DNA of 64,000 bases from Rhodoferax lacus. Lineage in GTDB: Bacteria; Pseudomonadota; Gammaproteobacteria; Burkholderiales; Burkholderiaceae_C. Numbering within the stretch: the first letter of the stretch is position 1; every line of letters starts with the position of its first letter. This document shows, piece by piece, positions 1 to 9,345 of this stretch. Below the pieces are notes generated by a model that did no database searches, was not told the origin of the DNA, and worked only from the letters and a program-made list of their open reading frames with translations. Both the position numbers and the translations under genes were made by a program. Location: NCBI RefSeq assembly GCF_003415675.1, contig NZ_QFZK01000005.1, positions 186,001-250,000 of the forward strand, read 5' to 3'.

Positions 1-198
1 TGGCCGGTGACCGATTCAGCACAGCGCGAGCGCCTCAAGGAAGAGTGCCTGATGGTCTACTTGCATGACCAGGTTGATGCCTGGGATCTGGGTGCGGATG
101 GTATCTATACGCGTGTCAAAGCGCCTGCGCGTAAAAAAGCGCGAGGGGCGCAAAGTGTGCTGATGGCACGCTACAGCCGCAACATTCAGGGCCAGTAA
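1..198 (+). CDS. ppk: Polyphosphate kinase, C-terminal end (partial)
   Basis: The reading frame is open from the first base and ends at a TAA; the start lies outside the window. The visible 65 residues resemble the C-terminus of Ppk1, with a Leu-His-Asp stretch followed by Asp-Ala-Trp and a Gly-Ala-Asp-Gly-x-Tyr turn and then a basic tail. Ppk1 makes inorganic polyphosphate from ATP. The downstream SixA-like phosphatase and the nearby ppx and pst-pho genes support the call. Only the tail is visible, so the assignment rests on weak motifs plus context. Confidence 0.72.
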   Translation, partial: WPVTDSAQRERLKEECLMVYLHDQVDAWDLGADGIYTRVKAPARKKARGAQSVLMARYSRNIQGQ

Positions 199-220
199 GA
201 GCAGTCAGAGGAAAGTACCG

Positions 221-682
221 ATGGATCTTATATTGTGGCGTCACGCCGAAGCGGTTGATCTGGAATTGGTTGGTGATGACATGGCGCGCTATCTCACTCC
301 CCGGGGTGAAAAGCAGGCGGCCCGAATGGCTGCCTGGCTGGATCGGCAAATGCCCAGCGGGGCCAAGGTTTTATCCAGCACGGCGATACGGGCAGAGCAG
401 ACCGTGCATGCCTTGGGGCGCAAAGTCAAACTTAGTCCGGCACTTGCCCCTTTGGGAACTCCAGAACAATTGCTGGAGTTGGTGCAATGGCCCGATGCCA
501 AGGGTTGTGTACTGGTGGTAGGCCATCAGCCGACGCTAGGGCAAGTCATTGCCAAATTGCTGGGCTTGAATGCTAGCGAATGTGCGGTGAAAAAAGGCGC
601 GGTATGGTGGCTGCGCCACCGTGAAAGGGATGGTGTTGGGCAGACCGTTTTGGTGACCGTGCAGTCTCCTGAGTTGTTGTAA
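221..682 (+). CDS. sixA: SixA-like phosphohistidine phosphatase
   Basis: A 153-residue histidine phosphatase of the phosphoglycerate-mutase superfamily. The N-terminal motif LWRHAEA carries the catalytic Arg-His, and a second His lies in VVGHQPTLG near residue 107. SixA removes phosphate from histidine of phosphotransfer proteins; the short length and lack of other domains fit the family. It begins 22 bp after ppk, behind a purine-rich GAGGAAAG, so it is probably co-transcribed. The substrate cannot be read from the sequence. Confidence 0.85.
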   Translation: MDLILWRHAEAVDLELVGDDMARYLTPRGEKQAARMAAWLDRQMPSGAKVLSSTAIRAEQTVHALGRKVKLSPALAPLGTPEQLLELVQWPDAKGCVLVVGHQPTLGQVIAKLLGLNASECAVKKGAVWWLRHRERDGVGQTVLVTVQSPELL

Positions 683-761
683 TCCGGCATGTAAGGGCAG
701 CTGCCGTGAAGGCGTAGGCCCGGTACGGCCAATGCGTAAAAAAGGCAAAAAGGGATAAACT

Positions 762-2234
762 TTGCCGATGATCCCCTTGTCGCAAAGCCAAGTCGAGTGG
801 CCACTGGTGCTGGTAGTTGACGATTCCCCGGATATCCTGGCGCTCATCCATTCCCTGTTGCGCGAGCGGTACCGAGTCAAGAGCGCCAGCAGTGGCAAGA
901 AAGGATTGCTCATAGCTCAAAGCGAACCAGCGCCCAACCTGATCTTGCTGGATGTGATGATGCCTGGCATGGACGGGCATGAAGTTTGTAGCCTACTCAA
1001 GGAAAATCCCAGGACGCGTGACATACCGGTTATCTTCCTCACAGCCAAAGCCGATATAGAGAACGAAGAAAAAGCATTCTCACTCGGTGCAGTGGACTAT
1101 GTCACCAAGCCTATAGGTGCCAGCGTACTACTGGCAAGGGTAAAGGCTCACATTGCTGCAGATGCCCAGCGCCGAAGTCTGGAGGGAATGTTCAGGGACG
1201 TTATCGAGTATGCGCCAGTCATTTTCCTGATCGCGGATGAGGACCTGAATATTGTTCAAACCAATGCCCAGGCTGAACAGCACTTTGGTTACGGACGCGA
1301 AGAGCTGCTCGGCCTCAACCTCATGGACCTGCTACCGCAAAGTGTACGGTTTATGCGTACGGAAGGTACCCTGGCGAGAGTCCAGCCTGGGGGGGCCGGG
1401 GTTGAGTTCAATCCGGAATTGGTCTGTGTTCGCAAGGACGGTTCGTCCTTTCCCGGTTCGGCCACTTTCAGTCGGCTGGATACCTTGCATGGTCTGTTGC
1501 ATACGGTTGTACTGGTCAATGCCACAGACAAAAAGGAGACACTCAGGAAGCTCAGCGAGTCTCAGGAGTCTTTGCGTGAATTGGCCGCAATCAATGAGAC
1601 CGCTCGTGAAAATGAAAGAAAGCACATTGCACGTGAGGTGCATGACGAATTGGGTCAGGTCATGACGGCTTTGCGTATGAGTTTGTCCTTGATGCCGATG
1701 CAGTTCGGAACCCGCATCCCAGGCTTGATCGACAGCGTGGATGCGATGAAGGCGCTGGTGGATCGAGCCATCAAGGGTGTGAGGAACATTGCCACAGTGC
1801 TGCGTCCGGAGGCCCTGAACATGGGCTTGGTGCCGGCGATTGAGTGGCTGCGTGACGAGTTCCTTCGGCACAATGAAGTACGGTGTGTTCTGGAGTGCAA
1901 AGGATCGACCGATCCCATAGACGAGATGCGCGCAATGCTGATCTATCGCATTGTGCAAGAGTCGCTTACCAACATCAGTCGCTATGCCAAAGCCAGTGAA
2001 GTCAAAATCCTCATCCACTTTACACCCAAGGAGATTGATGTGAGCATTTCGGATGACGGGTGCGGCTTTGATCCCGGTGAGGTGATGATCAGGAAAACTT
2101 TTGGTTTGCTGGGTATGCGTGAGCGGGCTCTGACTTTGGGGGGCGATTTGATGATACTGAGTCGGCCAGGGCGTGGCACAACCATTGCTGTCAAAGTGCC
2201 CCTGCATCCCCAATTGCAGGAGTGCGCGCCATGA
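762..2234 (+). CDS. Soluble response regulator-PAS-histidine kinase hybrid
   Basis: 490 residues. An N-terminal receiver domain (about 15-130, phospho-acceptor Asp in LILLDVMMPGMDG) is followed by a PAS domain (about 145-260), a HisKA_3 dimerisation helix with the phospho-His in REVHDELGQ, and a HATPase_c domain with DDGCGFD and GLLGMRER. No transmembrane segment is visible, so the kinase is cytosolic. The first in-frame start is TTG at 762, well spaced from AAAAAGGG; an ATG at 768 is the alternative. It overlaps the next gene by ATGA and forms a NarL-type two-component pair with it. The signal is unknown. Confidence 0.85.
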   Translation: MPMIPLSQSQVEWPLVLVVDDSPDILALIHSLLRERYRVKSASSGKKGLLIAQSEPAPNLILLDVMMPGMDGHEVCSLLKENPRTRDIPVIFLTAKADIENEEKAFSLGAVDYVTKPIGASVLLARVKAHIAADAQRRSLEGMFRDVIEYAPVIFLIADEDLNIVQTNAQAEQHFGYGREELLGLNLMDLLPQSVRFMRTEGTLARVQPGGAGVEFNPELVCVRKDGSSFPGSATFSRLDTLHGLLHTVVLVNATDKKETLRKLSESQESLRELAAINETARENERKHIAREVHDELGQVMTALRMSLSLMPMQFGTRIPGLIDSVDAMKALVDRAIKGVRNIATVLRPEALNMGLVPAIEWLRDEFLRHNEVRCVLECKGSTDPIDEMRAMLIYRIVQESLTNISRYAKASEVKILIHFTPKEIDVSISDDGCGFDPGEVMIRKTFGLLGMRERALTLGGDLMILSRPGRGTTIAVKVPLHPQLQECAP

Positions 2235-2863
2235 TAAGGATCGTAATCGCAGATGACCACGCAATAGTGCGTGCGGGCCTCAAGCAGATGTTTGCAATCA
2301 TTCCGGAAATGGAAGTGGTTGCCGAAGCGGTAGATGGCGACAGCGTGCTGGAGGCGTTGCGACATACCCGCTGTGATGTCTTGTTGCTGGACCTCAACAT
2401 GCCCAGCATAAGTGGGCCGGACTTGATTGGTCGACTCAAGGCCCATTGGCCCAGCCAGCCAATACTGGTCCTGAGCATGCACGACACCGCGCAAGTCGCT
2501 TCCCGCGCTTTGAAGGCGGGAGCAGATGGCTATGTCACCAAAGACAGCGAGCCAGAAGTCTTGCTGGCTGCCATCCGCAAGGTGGCCTCCGGTGGACGCT
2601 TTATCTCCAGCGAGGTTGCACAAAGAATGGCCTTGCTGGCGACGGTCAGTGGAGACCGATTGCCCCACAATGCGCTGTCAGCGCGTGAATTTGACGTTTT
2701 CAAATGTTTGGTAAAGGGCCTGGGCGTCAATGACATTGCGGATCAATTGAACATCAGCAACAAGACTGTCAGTACGCACAAGGCGCGTTTATTGGAAAAA
2801 ATGCAAATGTCCAGTATTGCTGAATTGACACGCTATGCGATGGACAACCAACTCATGGATTGA
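2231..2863 (+). CDS. NarL/FixJ-family response regulator
   Basis: 210 residues: a receiver domain with the acidic pair in IADDHA, phospho-acceptor Asp in LLLDLNMPS and conserved Lys in YVTKDS, then a LuxR-type helix-turn-helix near residues 145-205 (LSAREFDVFKCL, NISNKTVSTHK). It starts at the ATG that overlaps the kinase stop (ATGA), which fixes the start and implies translational coupling. It should be phosphorylated by the upstream HisKA_3 kinase and bind DNA. Targets are not evident. Confidence 0.9.
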   Translation: MIRIVIADDHAIVRAGLKQMFAIIPEMEVVAEAVDGDSVLEALRHTRCDVLLLDLNMPSISGPDLIGRLKAHWPSQPILVLSMHDTAQVASRALKAGADGYVTKDSEPEVLLAAIRKVASGGRFISSEVAQRMALLATVSGDRLPHNALSAREFDVFKCLVKGLGVNDIADQLNISNKTVSTHKARLLEKMQMSSIAELTRYAMDNQLMD

Positions 2864-2980
2864 AGTCCCGGAACCGTTGTGAATGCATGTAGGGATTTTC
2901 TGATTGAGATCGGGAATGCCCTATCTTCAAATCAGCTCCGCCCGATACCATTTAGTGCTGCGCAGCAACATCATGGGGGT

Positions 2981-3217
2981 ATGAGTCTTAAACGTCCAAG
3001 CAGTCAGATCATTAATGCGTTGCGCGCACGAACAGCTGATTTTTTCACCATTGAGGTGTCGCGCGCTCCTGTTAAGTCCCCTCCGAAGGACGAGAAGCCT
3101 TTGCGCAGAAACTTGAATCGCCCCGAGGCTCCAGAAGCAGAATTAAACGCAGGGATGTGTGTGGGCCTGTGGGAACTGATGGTCCGCGGCTACCCTGACA
3201 TCGAGCCGGCAGGCTAA
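2981..3217 (+). CDS. Small hypothetical protein (doubtful)
   Basis: A possible 78-residue basic, proline-rich polypeptide in the 385-bp gap between the response regulator and the ppx stop. The frame stays open upstream to a GTG at 2879, but no convincing ribosome site precedes either start; GGGGG lies only one base before the ATG. No family or membrane segment is recognised. It may be a genuine small gene or chance open sequence. The rest of the gap shows no RNA gene, repeat or terminator. Confidence 0.3.
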   Translation: MSLKRPSSQIINALRARTADFFTIEVSRAPVKSPPKDEKPLRRNLNRPEAPEAELNAGMCVGLWELMVRGYPDIEPAG

Positions 3218-3248
3218 AGTCGTCCAGACTCGGCGGGAAAACTCCCAG

Positions 3249-4757
3249 TCAGAAACCCTTGAGTTCCAGCTTCCACGCTGTTTTTTCCCAAGCCAGTACT
3301 TCCTCGCGCAATAGATGAGCCGACTGCGGGAAGGCCTCTGCCCAATCGCTGCGACAAGTCAAACGCATGGACTTTCCCACAGTATCCATGCGCTTGAGGG
3401 TCATCCCCCCCAGGTCGGGATCACGCCGGGCATGGCACAAAATGACAGCCAGCCGCAAAGACAGCAATTGCTGAACCAAGTCTTCATCATTCAAGGCTGC
3501 ATCCAGTTTGCGCAGCTTACCCCTGTGCCCAAGCACAAGCAGGCTCAATCGGTGCATCTCCGACAATGAAAAACCCATGGCATCCGCATTGTCCAAAATG
3601 TAGGCGCCGTGCTTGTGGTAATCGCTGTGGGATATGTGAGCGCCTATTTCGTGCAATTCGGCCGCCCAATGCAGCTTGCGCAACATGCGATCGTTATTGA
3701 TGTCATCCAGATCCCGGTTTCGGGTGGTGAGCTGACCAAACAATGTGCTAGCCACCTTTCCAACGCGCTGCCCATGTAGCGTGTCCACACCAAATTTCAA
3801 TGCCAATCGGTTCACACTGCGCACACGCAAATCACCAATGTGGCTGGTGGCGCCCATCAGGTCACAAATCAGTCCGTGGCGAAGCCCACCCGCAGCCATT
3901 TCCATGCTGCTGATGCCCAGCAGCTTGAAAACAGCTCGCATCACACTGACTCCGCCACCAATAATGGTCTTGCGGTCTTCCCGCATGCCAAGCAGCTTCA
4001 AGCGATCGGCGCTCTGGGATGAAATGAGCTTGTCCAGTATCCAGTCCAGACCATCCTGTGTGATGTGCCCGCCCGGCCAACCGGCAGCCACCAGCACGTC
4101 GCCGATGGCGCTGACAGTGCCGGCGGAACCGTAGGCCCGATCCCATTGGTCGGGGTTGTAGGCATCAAATGCCTCATCCAGTACGGCAGTGGCGGCTACC
4201 TCCGCTATTTCAAATGCCTTGCGGGTGAACTGTCCATCCGCAAAAAAACGCTGTGACCAGCCAATGCTTCCTACCCGAAAGGACTCCATTACCTTGGGAG
4301 TGCGCCCCTGACCCAAAATGAGCTCGGTGGAACGACCGCCAATATCAATCACCAGGCGGCGCTCCTCGTTGGCTGGCAACATCTGCGCCACACCCTGGTA
4401 TATCAGGCGCGCCTCCTCCCGGCCAGAAATGACATTGATCGGGAACCCCAGCATCTGGTTGGCACGTTGCAGGAATTCCTCGCGGTTGCGCGCTTCACGC
4501 AAGGTCTGGGTGGCGACTGCACACACTTCATGGGGCTGAAAACCCGCCAAACGCTCCCCGAAGCGCGCCAGACAGTCCCAGCCCGCTTGCATGGCCTGTA
4601 CGTTCAAATTTCGATTTTCATCAAGTCCGCCGCCTTGGCGAACAGTTTCCTTCAGATATTCAGTACGGCGAAATTCGCCATGGTCTATCCGCCCGATTTC
4701 CAGGCGAAAACTATTGGAGCCCAAATCCACGGCGGCGAGGCGATTTCCAGATTGCAT
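3249..4757 (-). CDS. ppx: Exopolyphosphatase Ppx/GppA
   Basis: 502 residues. The actin-like ATPase fold shows the phosphate-1 loop VDLGSNSFRLEIG at the N-terminus and the phosphate-2 motif DIGGRSTELILG near residue 140; the C-terminal half is the HD-like region with YHKHGAYIL. It releases phosphate from polyphosphate or hydrolyses pppGpp. It lies downstream of ppk-sixA but on the opposite strand, so it has its own promoter. Length and motifs are typical of Ppx. Confidence 0.93.
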   Translation of the reverse strand: MQSGNRLAAVDLGSNSFRLEIGRIDHGEFRRTEYLKETVRQGGGLDENRNLNVQAMQAGWDCLARFGERLAGFQPHEVCAVATQTLREARNREEFLQRANQMLGFPINVISGREEARLIYQGVAQMLPANEERRLVIDIGGRSTELILGQGRTPKVMESFRVGSIGWSQRFFADGQFTRKAFEIAEVAATAVLDEAFDAYNPDQWDRAYGSAGTVSAIGDVLVAAGWPGGHITQDGLDWILDKLISSQSADRLKLLGMREDRKTIIGGGVSVMRAVFKLLGISSMEMAAGGLRHGLICDLMGATSHIGDLRVRSVNRLALKFGVDTLHGQRVGKVASTLFGQLTTRNRDLDDINNDRMLRKLHWAAELHEIGAHISHSDYHKHGAYILDNADAMGFSLSEMHRLSLLVLGHRGKLRKLDAALNDEDLVQQLLSLRLAVILCHARRDPDLGGMTLKRMDTVGKSMRLTCRSDWAEAFPQSAHLLREEVLAWEKTAWKLELKGF

Positions 4758-4820
4758 GAGGGGGTGCTCTAAGACTAGGTTGGTGCGCTAGGGGAGCATA
4801 TCACCCGTCCAAAGCACATA

Positions 4821-4846
4821 GCGCCCCCCGTCCAAACGTGGGGCGC
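4821..4846 (-). terminator. Hairpin downstream of the fasciclin gene (weak terminator)
   Basis: Inverted repeat GCGCCCC/GGGGCGC around a 12-base loop, just beyond the stop of the minus-strand fasciclin gene. No T tract follows, so intrinsic termination is uncertain. Confidence 0.35.
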
Positions 4847-4856
4847 CTGCAGGAAC

Positions 4857-5366
4857 TTATTTCTTGGAAGGGGGGATCAACACTGTGTCGATGATGTGCA
4901 CCACGCCATTGGTTGCGATTGCATCCGATGTGGTGACGGCTGCACTTTCGACGGTGACGAAGTCGCCTGCTCTGGAGAGTTCCAGATCAGCGCCGTTCAG
5001 GCTTTTGACCTTGGAGTTCTTCACATCTGCCGCCAGGGTTTTGCCCGCCACCACATGGTAGGTCAGTACTTCTTTGAGTCTTTCCGGGTGCTTTCCAAGG
5101 TCTTCCATGGTTTTGGCAGGCACAGCCTTGAAGGCGTCGTTGCTGGGTGCAAATACTGTGAACGGGCCAGTGCCTTTGAGTGTCTCGTTCAGACCGCTGC
5201 TCCCCAGCAAGCCGCTCAGGGTGCTGAGGGTCGGTGTCTTCGCGATCGTATCTGCCACGCTGACGGGTGCAGGCACGCTGGCGCAAGCGGTCATCAGGGC
5301 GGCAAAGCCGATCGTGGCGCAGGACAAAAGGGTACGACGGGATGGGTTCAGGGCTGGGATCTGCAT
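4857..5366 (-). CDS. Fasciclin (FAS1) domain lipoprotein
   Basis: 169 residues. The N-terminus has a basic SRRTLL stretch, a hydrophobic core and a lipobox-like LMTAC, so it is probably exported and lipidated. One FAS1 domain fills the rest (about residues 45-165), with the H1 motif FTVFAPSNDAFK and the H2-like YHVVAGKTL. FAS1 domains mediate surface adhesion. The start at 5366 is preceded by CCGGAG; an upstream in-frame start at 5426 is rejected because it would run through the promoter. Canonical PHO half-sites lie upstream, so it is probably induced by phosphate starvation (inference). Confidence 0.9.
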   Translation of the reverse strand: MQIPALNPSRRTLLSCATIGFAALMTACASVPAPVSVADTIAKTPTLSTLSGLLGSSGLNETLKGTGPFTVFAPSNDAFKAVPAKTMEDLGKHPERLKEVLTYHVVAGKTLAADVKNSKVKSLNGADLELSRAGDFVTVESAAVTTSDAIATNGVVHIIDTVLIPPSKK

Positions 5367-5407
5367 CGAAATTACTCCGGTTGAAAGCCCTGAGCGTAGA
5401 AAGGGTG

Positions 5408-5447
5408 TGTGACAGAGTTGTGACAATTCTCCGAATCGCCTGTGACA
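5408..5447 (-). promoter_or_regulatory. PHO box array for the fasciclin gene
   Basis: On the minus strand TGTCACA occurs exactly at 5447-5441, 5425-5419 and 5414-5408. The last two form the classic PhoB arrangement of 7 + 4 + 7 bases; the first is two 11-bp units away, in phase. The array begins about 40 bp upstream of the fasciclin ATG, where it can replace a -35 element. Confidence 0.78.
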
Positions 5448-5485
5448 AGTTGGCCGAATAGCGGGTGAATGGATAATGGATTGAA

Positions 5486-5512
5486 TGTCATACGAGTGTC
5501 ACAAAATATTCT
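5486..5512 (+). promoter_or_regulatory. PHO box and -10 element of pstS
   Basis: TGTCATACGAGTGTCACA at 5486-5503 matches the PhoB consensus of two 11-bp repeats. A TATTCT at 5507-5512 can serve as the -10 element, with the box in place of a -35. The pstS start codon is 43 bp further on. Confidence 0.85.
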
Positions 5513-5554
5513 TAGAGTTCAGGGGTTCCGTAAACACCAACCCGAGGGTTATTC

Positions 5555-6598
5555 ATGAAAACGTCGTTCACTTACTCGCTGCTGGCACTTGCCGCCTCTG
5601 CCACTTTCAGCTTTTCTGCTGGCGTTAGCGCGCAGGAAATCACCGGTGCGGGTGCCAGCTTTCCCGCGCCCATCTATGCCAAGTGGGCTTCTGACTACAA
5701 CAAGGCCACGGGCGTTCGGGTGAATTACCAGTCCATCGGCTCCGGTGGCGGTATCAAGCAAATCGACTCGAAGACCGTCGACTTTGGTGCATCCGATATG
5801 CCCCAAACGGACGAAGTTTTGAAGTCCAAGGGCCAGGTGCAGTTCCCCACCGTCATTGGCGGCGTGGTGCCGGTGATCAACGTCAAGGGCATTGAGCCCG
5901 GACAACTCAAGCTGACCGGTCAGGTTTTGGGCGACATTTTCCTGGGCAAGATTGCCAAGTGGAATGATCCTGCCATCAAGGCCCTGAACCCCACGCTGGC
6001 ATTGCCCGATACGGCCATTGCGCCGGTGCGCCGCGCGGACGGCTCCGGCACCACCTTCATCTTCACCAACTACCTGAGCAAGGTGAATCCCGAGTGGAAG
6101 TCCAAAGTGGGCGAGGGCACGGCTGTGAACTGGCCGGTGGGCGCCGGTGGAAAGGGTAACGAAGGCGTGTCCGCCTTTGTGAACCGCCTGCCCAACTCGA
6201 TTGGCTATGTGGAATATTCCTACGTCAAGCAAAACAAGATGAACTACGCCATCCTGCAAAACGCAGCCGGCGTGTTTGTCAAGCCCGAAGACGACGCCTT
6301 CAAGGCAGCCGCCGCCGGTGCCGACTGGAACAAGTCCTTCTTCCAGATCCTCACCAACTCCACGGGCAAGGAAGCCTGGCCCATCAGCGGCGCCACTTTC
6401 ATCCTGATGCACGCCAAGCAGGACAAGCCCGCCAACGGTACCGAAGTGCTGAAGTTCTTCAACTGGGCCTTCGCCAACGGTGGCAAGGCTGCGACCGATC
6501 TGGACTACGTGCCCCTGCCCGCACCCGTGATTGCCATGATCCAGAAGTCCTGGGGCGAGATCAAGGACACCTCCGGCAAGACCATTGCCAGCAAGTAA
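5555..6598 (+). CDS. pstS: Phosphate ABC transporter substrate-binding protein PstS
   Basis: 347 residues with a Sec signal peptide (cleavage probably after VSAQ, about residue 27). The mature N-terminus ITGAGASFPAPIYAKW and the phosphate-binding stretches around YQSIGSGGG, DFGASDMP and RADGSGTTFIF are characteristic of PstS. It binds phosphate in the periplasm and delivers it to PstCAB. It heads a pstSCAB-phoU-phoBR run on one strand and follows a good PHO box, so PhoB activation on phosphate limitation is expected. Confidence 0.97.
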   Translation: MKTSFTYSLLALAASATFSFSAGVSAQEITGAGASFPAPIYAKWASDYNKATGVRVNYQSIGSGGGIKQIDSKTVDFGASDMPQTDEVLKSKGQVQFPTVIGGVVPVINVKGIEPGQLKLTGQVLGDIFLGKIAKWNDPAIKALNPTLALPDTAIAPVRRADGSGTTFIFTNYLSKVNPEWKSKVGEGTAVNWPVGAGGKGNEGVSAFVNRLPNSIGYVEYSYVKQNKMNYAILQNAAGVFVKPEDDAFKAAAAGADWNKSFFQILTNSTGKEAWPISGATFILMHAKQDKPANGTEVLKFFNWAFANGGKAATDLDYVPLPAPVIAMIQKSWGEIKDTSGKTIASK

Positions 6599-6624
6599 TT
6601 AGCACGAAGTAGAAGAGATTCCCC

Positions 6625-7656
6625 ATGTCATCCATTCTTGCGCATGGGGAATCCCCCGGCCCACTCACAGTCAACGACAAGGCACGCGCCATGACCACAC
6701 CTCCGCCCGTCCAGAGGGCGCGTTCCGGCCCTATGGCTGACCGTATTTTTGGCTATGTGGCCAAGGGTGCGGCGGTTTTCACGCTGGGCCTGTTGCTGGC
6801 GATTCTGACCTCGCTGACCATCAGCGCATGGCCGGCCATTGCCAAGTACGGCCTGGGCTTTCTGACTAACAGCGCCTGGGACCCGGTGCAGGAAGAGTTT
6901 GGCGGCCTGGTGATGATTTACGGCACACTGGCCACCTCGGTGATTGCGCTGCTGATTGCCGTTCCGGTAAGCTTCGGCATTGCGCTCTTTCTGACCGAAC
7001 TGTCGCCCTCTTGGCTCAAGCGCCCGCTGGGCACGGCTATTGAATTGCTGGCGGCCATTCCCTCTATCGTGTATGGCATGTGGGGCCTCTTGGTGTTTGG
7101 CCCGGTGTTGGCTACGTATGTGCAGCAGCCCCTGCAGGCGGCCTTTACCGGCGTACCCTATCTGGGTGCCTTTGTATCGGGCCCACCTGTGGGTATCGGC
7201 ATTTTGTCGGCCGGCATCATCTTGGCCATCATGATCATTCCGTTTATTTCGGCGGTGATGCGCGACGTGTTTGAAGTCACACCGCCCATGCTCAAGGAGT
7301 CCGCCTACGGCCTGGGCGCCACCACCTGGGAAGTGGTTTCCAAAATTGTGCTGCCTTTCACCAAGACCGGTGTCATTGGCGGCATCATGCTCGGCCTGGG
7401 CCGCGCCATTGGCGAGACCATGGCGGTGACCTTTGTGATTGGCAACTTCAACCAGCTCGATTCACTCAGCCTGTTCCAGGCTGCCAACAGCATCACCTCG
7501 GCCCTGGCCAATGAGTTTGCCGAAGCCGGTGAGGGCCTGCACCAGGCCGCACTGATGTACCTGGGCTTGGTGTTGTTCTTTATTACCTTTGTGATTCTGT
7601 CGCTGTCCAAGTTGTTGCTGGCACAGCTGCGCAAGGGCGAAGGAGCCAAGACATGA
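6625..7656 (+). CDS. pstC: Phosphate ABC transporter permease PstC
   Basis: 343 residues with about six membrane segments. The cytoplasmic EAA loop [20 protein letters not shown], which docks on PstB, is near residues 222-241. The roughly 35-residue N-terminal hydrophilic extension is longer than in E. coli, so a later start is possible. It overlaps pstA by the stop/start sequence ATGATGA, indicating translational coupling. Confidence 0.96.
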   Translation: MSSILAHGESPGPLTVNDKARAMTTPPPVQRARSGPMADRIFGYVAKGAAVFTLGLLLAILTSLTISAWPAIAKYGLGFLTNSAWDPVQEEFGGLVMIYGTLATSVIALLIAVPVSFGIALFLTELSPSWLKRPLGTAIELLAAIPSIVYGMWGLLVFGPVLATYVQQPLQAAFTGVPYLGAFVSGPPVGIGILSAGIILAIMIIPFISAVMRDVFEVTPPMLKESAYGLGATTWEVVSKIVLPFTKTGVIGGIMLGLGRAIGETMAVTFVIGNFNQLDSLSLFQAANSITSALANEFAEAGEGLHQAALMYLGLVLFFITFVILSLSKLLLAQLRKGEGAKT

Positions 7657-8516
7657 TGAGCCCTGAAGTGCAAGCCGCGCGTGCGGCCATGTTTGCCAGC
7701 CGCAAACGTGTGAACGTGTTTGCCACCACCCTGGCGCTGGCGGCCATGACTTTTGGTCTGTTCTGGCTGACCTGGATTTTGTGGGAAACCATCATCCTGG
7801 GTATCGACGGGCTGACCATGGCCACTCTCACCCAGATGACCCCCGGCCCCAACGAAGACGGCGGCCTGGCCAATGCCATCTACGGCTCGCTGTTGATGGT
7901 GCTGCTGGCCACGTTTGTGGGCACCCCGGTGGGGGTGATGGCCGGTATTTACCTGGCCGAGTTCGAGCCCAAGGGCTGGCTGGCCAGTACCACGCGCTTT
8001 GTCAACGACATCCTGCTCTCGGCCCCCTCCATTGTCATTGGCCTGTTTGTTTATGCGGTGGTGGTCAGCCCCATGCGCTCCTTCTCGGCCATTGCCGGTG
8101 TGGTGGCGCTGGCACTGATCGTGATTCCGGTGGTGATTCGCACCACCGAGAACATGCTTCAGCTGGTGCCCGCAGGCCTGCGCGAAGCGGCCTACGCCCT
8201 GGGTGCGCCCAAGTGGAAGGTGATTCTGAGCATCACCCTCAAGGCCGCCCGCACCGGCGTGATCACCGGCATTCTGCTGGCTGTGGCACGCATCTCGGGT
8301 GAGACCGCACCGCTGCTGTTTACCGCGCTCTCCAACCAGTTCTGGACCTCCAGCCTGGGCCAGCCCATGGCCAGCTTGCCGGTGACGATTTTCAAGTTCG
8401 CCATGAGCCCCTATGAAAACTGGCAGAAGCTGGCGTGGGCCGGCGTGTTCCTGATCACCATGGCGGTGCTCGCCCTCAACATCGTGGCCCGGGTGCTGAC
8501 CCGCGCTAAAAGCTGA
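7653..8516 (+). CDS. pstA: Phosphate ABC transporter permease PstA
   Basis: 287 residues, second membrane subunit of the Pst transporter. About six hydrophobic spans are seen, with the EAA loop [19 protein letters not shown] near residues 175-195. ATG at 7653 overlaps the pstC stop; ATG at 7656 is equally possible and changes the product by one residue. It pairs with PstC to form the phosphate channel. Confidence 0.96.
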   Translation: MMSPEVQAARAAMFASRKRVNVFATTLALAAMTFGLFWLTWILWETIILGIDGLTMATLTQMTPGPNEDGGLANAIYGSLLMVLLATFVGTPVGVMAGIYLAEFEPKGWLASTTRFVNDILLSAPSIVIGLFVYAVVVSPMRSFSAIAGVVALALIVIPVVIRTTENMLQLVPAGLREAAYALGAPKWKVILSITLKAARTGVITGILLAVARISGETAPLLFTALSNQFWTSSLGQPMASLPVTIFKFAMSPYENWQKLAWAGVFLITMAVLALNIVARVLTRAKS

Positions 8517-8540
8517 CCCTCATTTAGAAGAGACACTCCC

Positions 8541-9320
8541 ATGCCCGTCACGCCCACTACACCCGAAAAAACCAAGATTTCCGTCAAGGACCTGAACTTT
8601 TTCTACGGCAAGTTCCATGCCCTCAAGGGCATCAACATGGAAATCCCGGAGAACAAGGTCACCGCCTTCATCGGCCCGTCCGGTTGCGGCAAGTCCACCC
8701 TGCTGCGCATCTTCAACCGCATGTTTGAGCTCTACCCGGAGCAGCGCGCCGAAGGCCAGATCCTGCTCGATGGCGAGAACCTGCTCACCAGCAAGGAAGA
8801 CGTGGCCCTGCTGCGCGCCAAGGTCGGCATGGTGTTCCAGAAGCCCACGCCGTTTCCCATGTCCATCTACGACAACATCGCCTTTGGTGTGAAGCTGTTC
8901 GAAAAGCTCAACGCCACCGACATGGAAGAGCGTGTGGAGTGGGCGCTGCGCAAGTCGGCCCTGTGGGGCGAGGTCAAGGACAAGCTGCACCAAAGCGGCA
9001 GCAGCCTGTCTGGTGGCCAGCAGCAGCGCCTGTGCATTGCGCGCGGCATTGCCATCAAACCCGAGGTGTTGCTGCTCGATGAGCCCTGCTCGGCGCTCGA
9101 CCCGATCTCGACGGCCAAGGTGGAAGAGCTGATTGTGGAACTCAAGGAAGACTACACGGTGGTCATCGTGACCCACAACATGCAGCAAGCCGCACGCTGC
9201 AGCGACTACACAGCGTATATGTACCTGGGCGATTTGATGGAATTCGGCTCCACCGAGCAAATGTTCTTCAAACCCAGCCGCAAGGAAACTGAAGACTACA
9301 TCACCGGCCGATTCGGCTGA
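8541..9320 (+). CDS. pstB: Phosphate ABC transporter ATPase PstB
   Basis: 259 residues. Walker [10 protein letters not shown], signature LSGGQQQR, Walker [13 protein letters not shown] and the switch His in [10 protein letters not shown] are all intact. It powers phosphate import through PstCA. Located 24 bp after pstA behind AGAAGAG, within the same operon. Confidence 0.98.
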   Translation: MPVTPTTPEKTKISVKDLNFFYGKFHALKGINMEIPENKVTAFIGPSGCGKSTLLRIFNRMFELYPEQRAEGQILLDGENLLTSKEDVALLRAKVGMVFQKPTPFPMSIYDNIAFGVKLFEKLNATDMEERVEWALRKSALWGEVKDKLHQSGSSLSGGQQQRLCIARGIAIKPEVLLLDEPCSALDPISTAKVEELIVELKEDYTVVIVTHNMQQAARCSDYTAYMYLGDLMEFGSTEQMFFKPSRKETEDYITGRFG

Positions 9321-9345
9321 TCATTGCCTGAACCGAGGAAGCACC

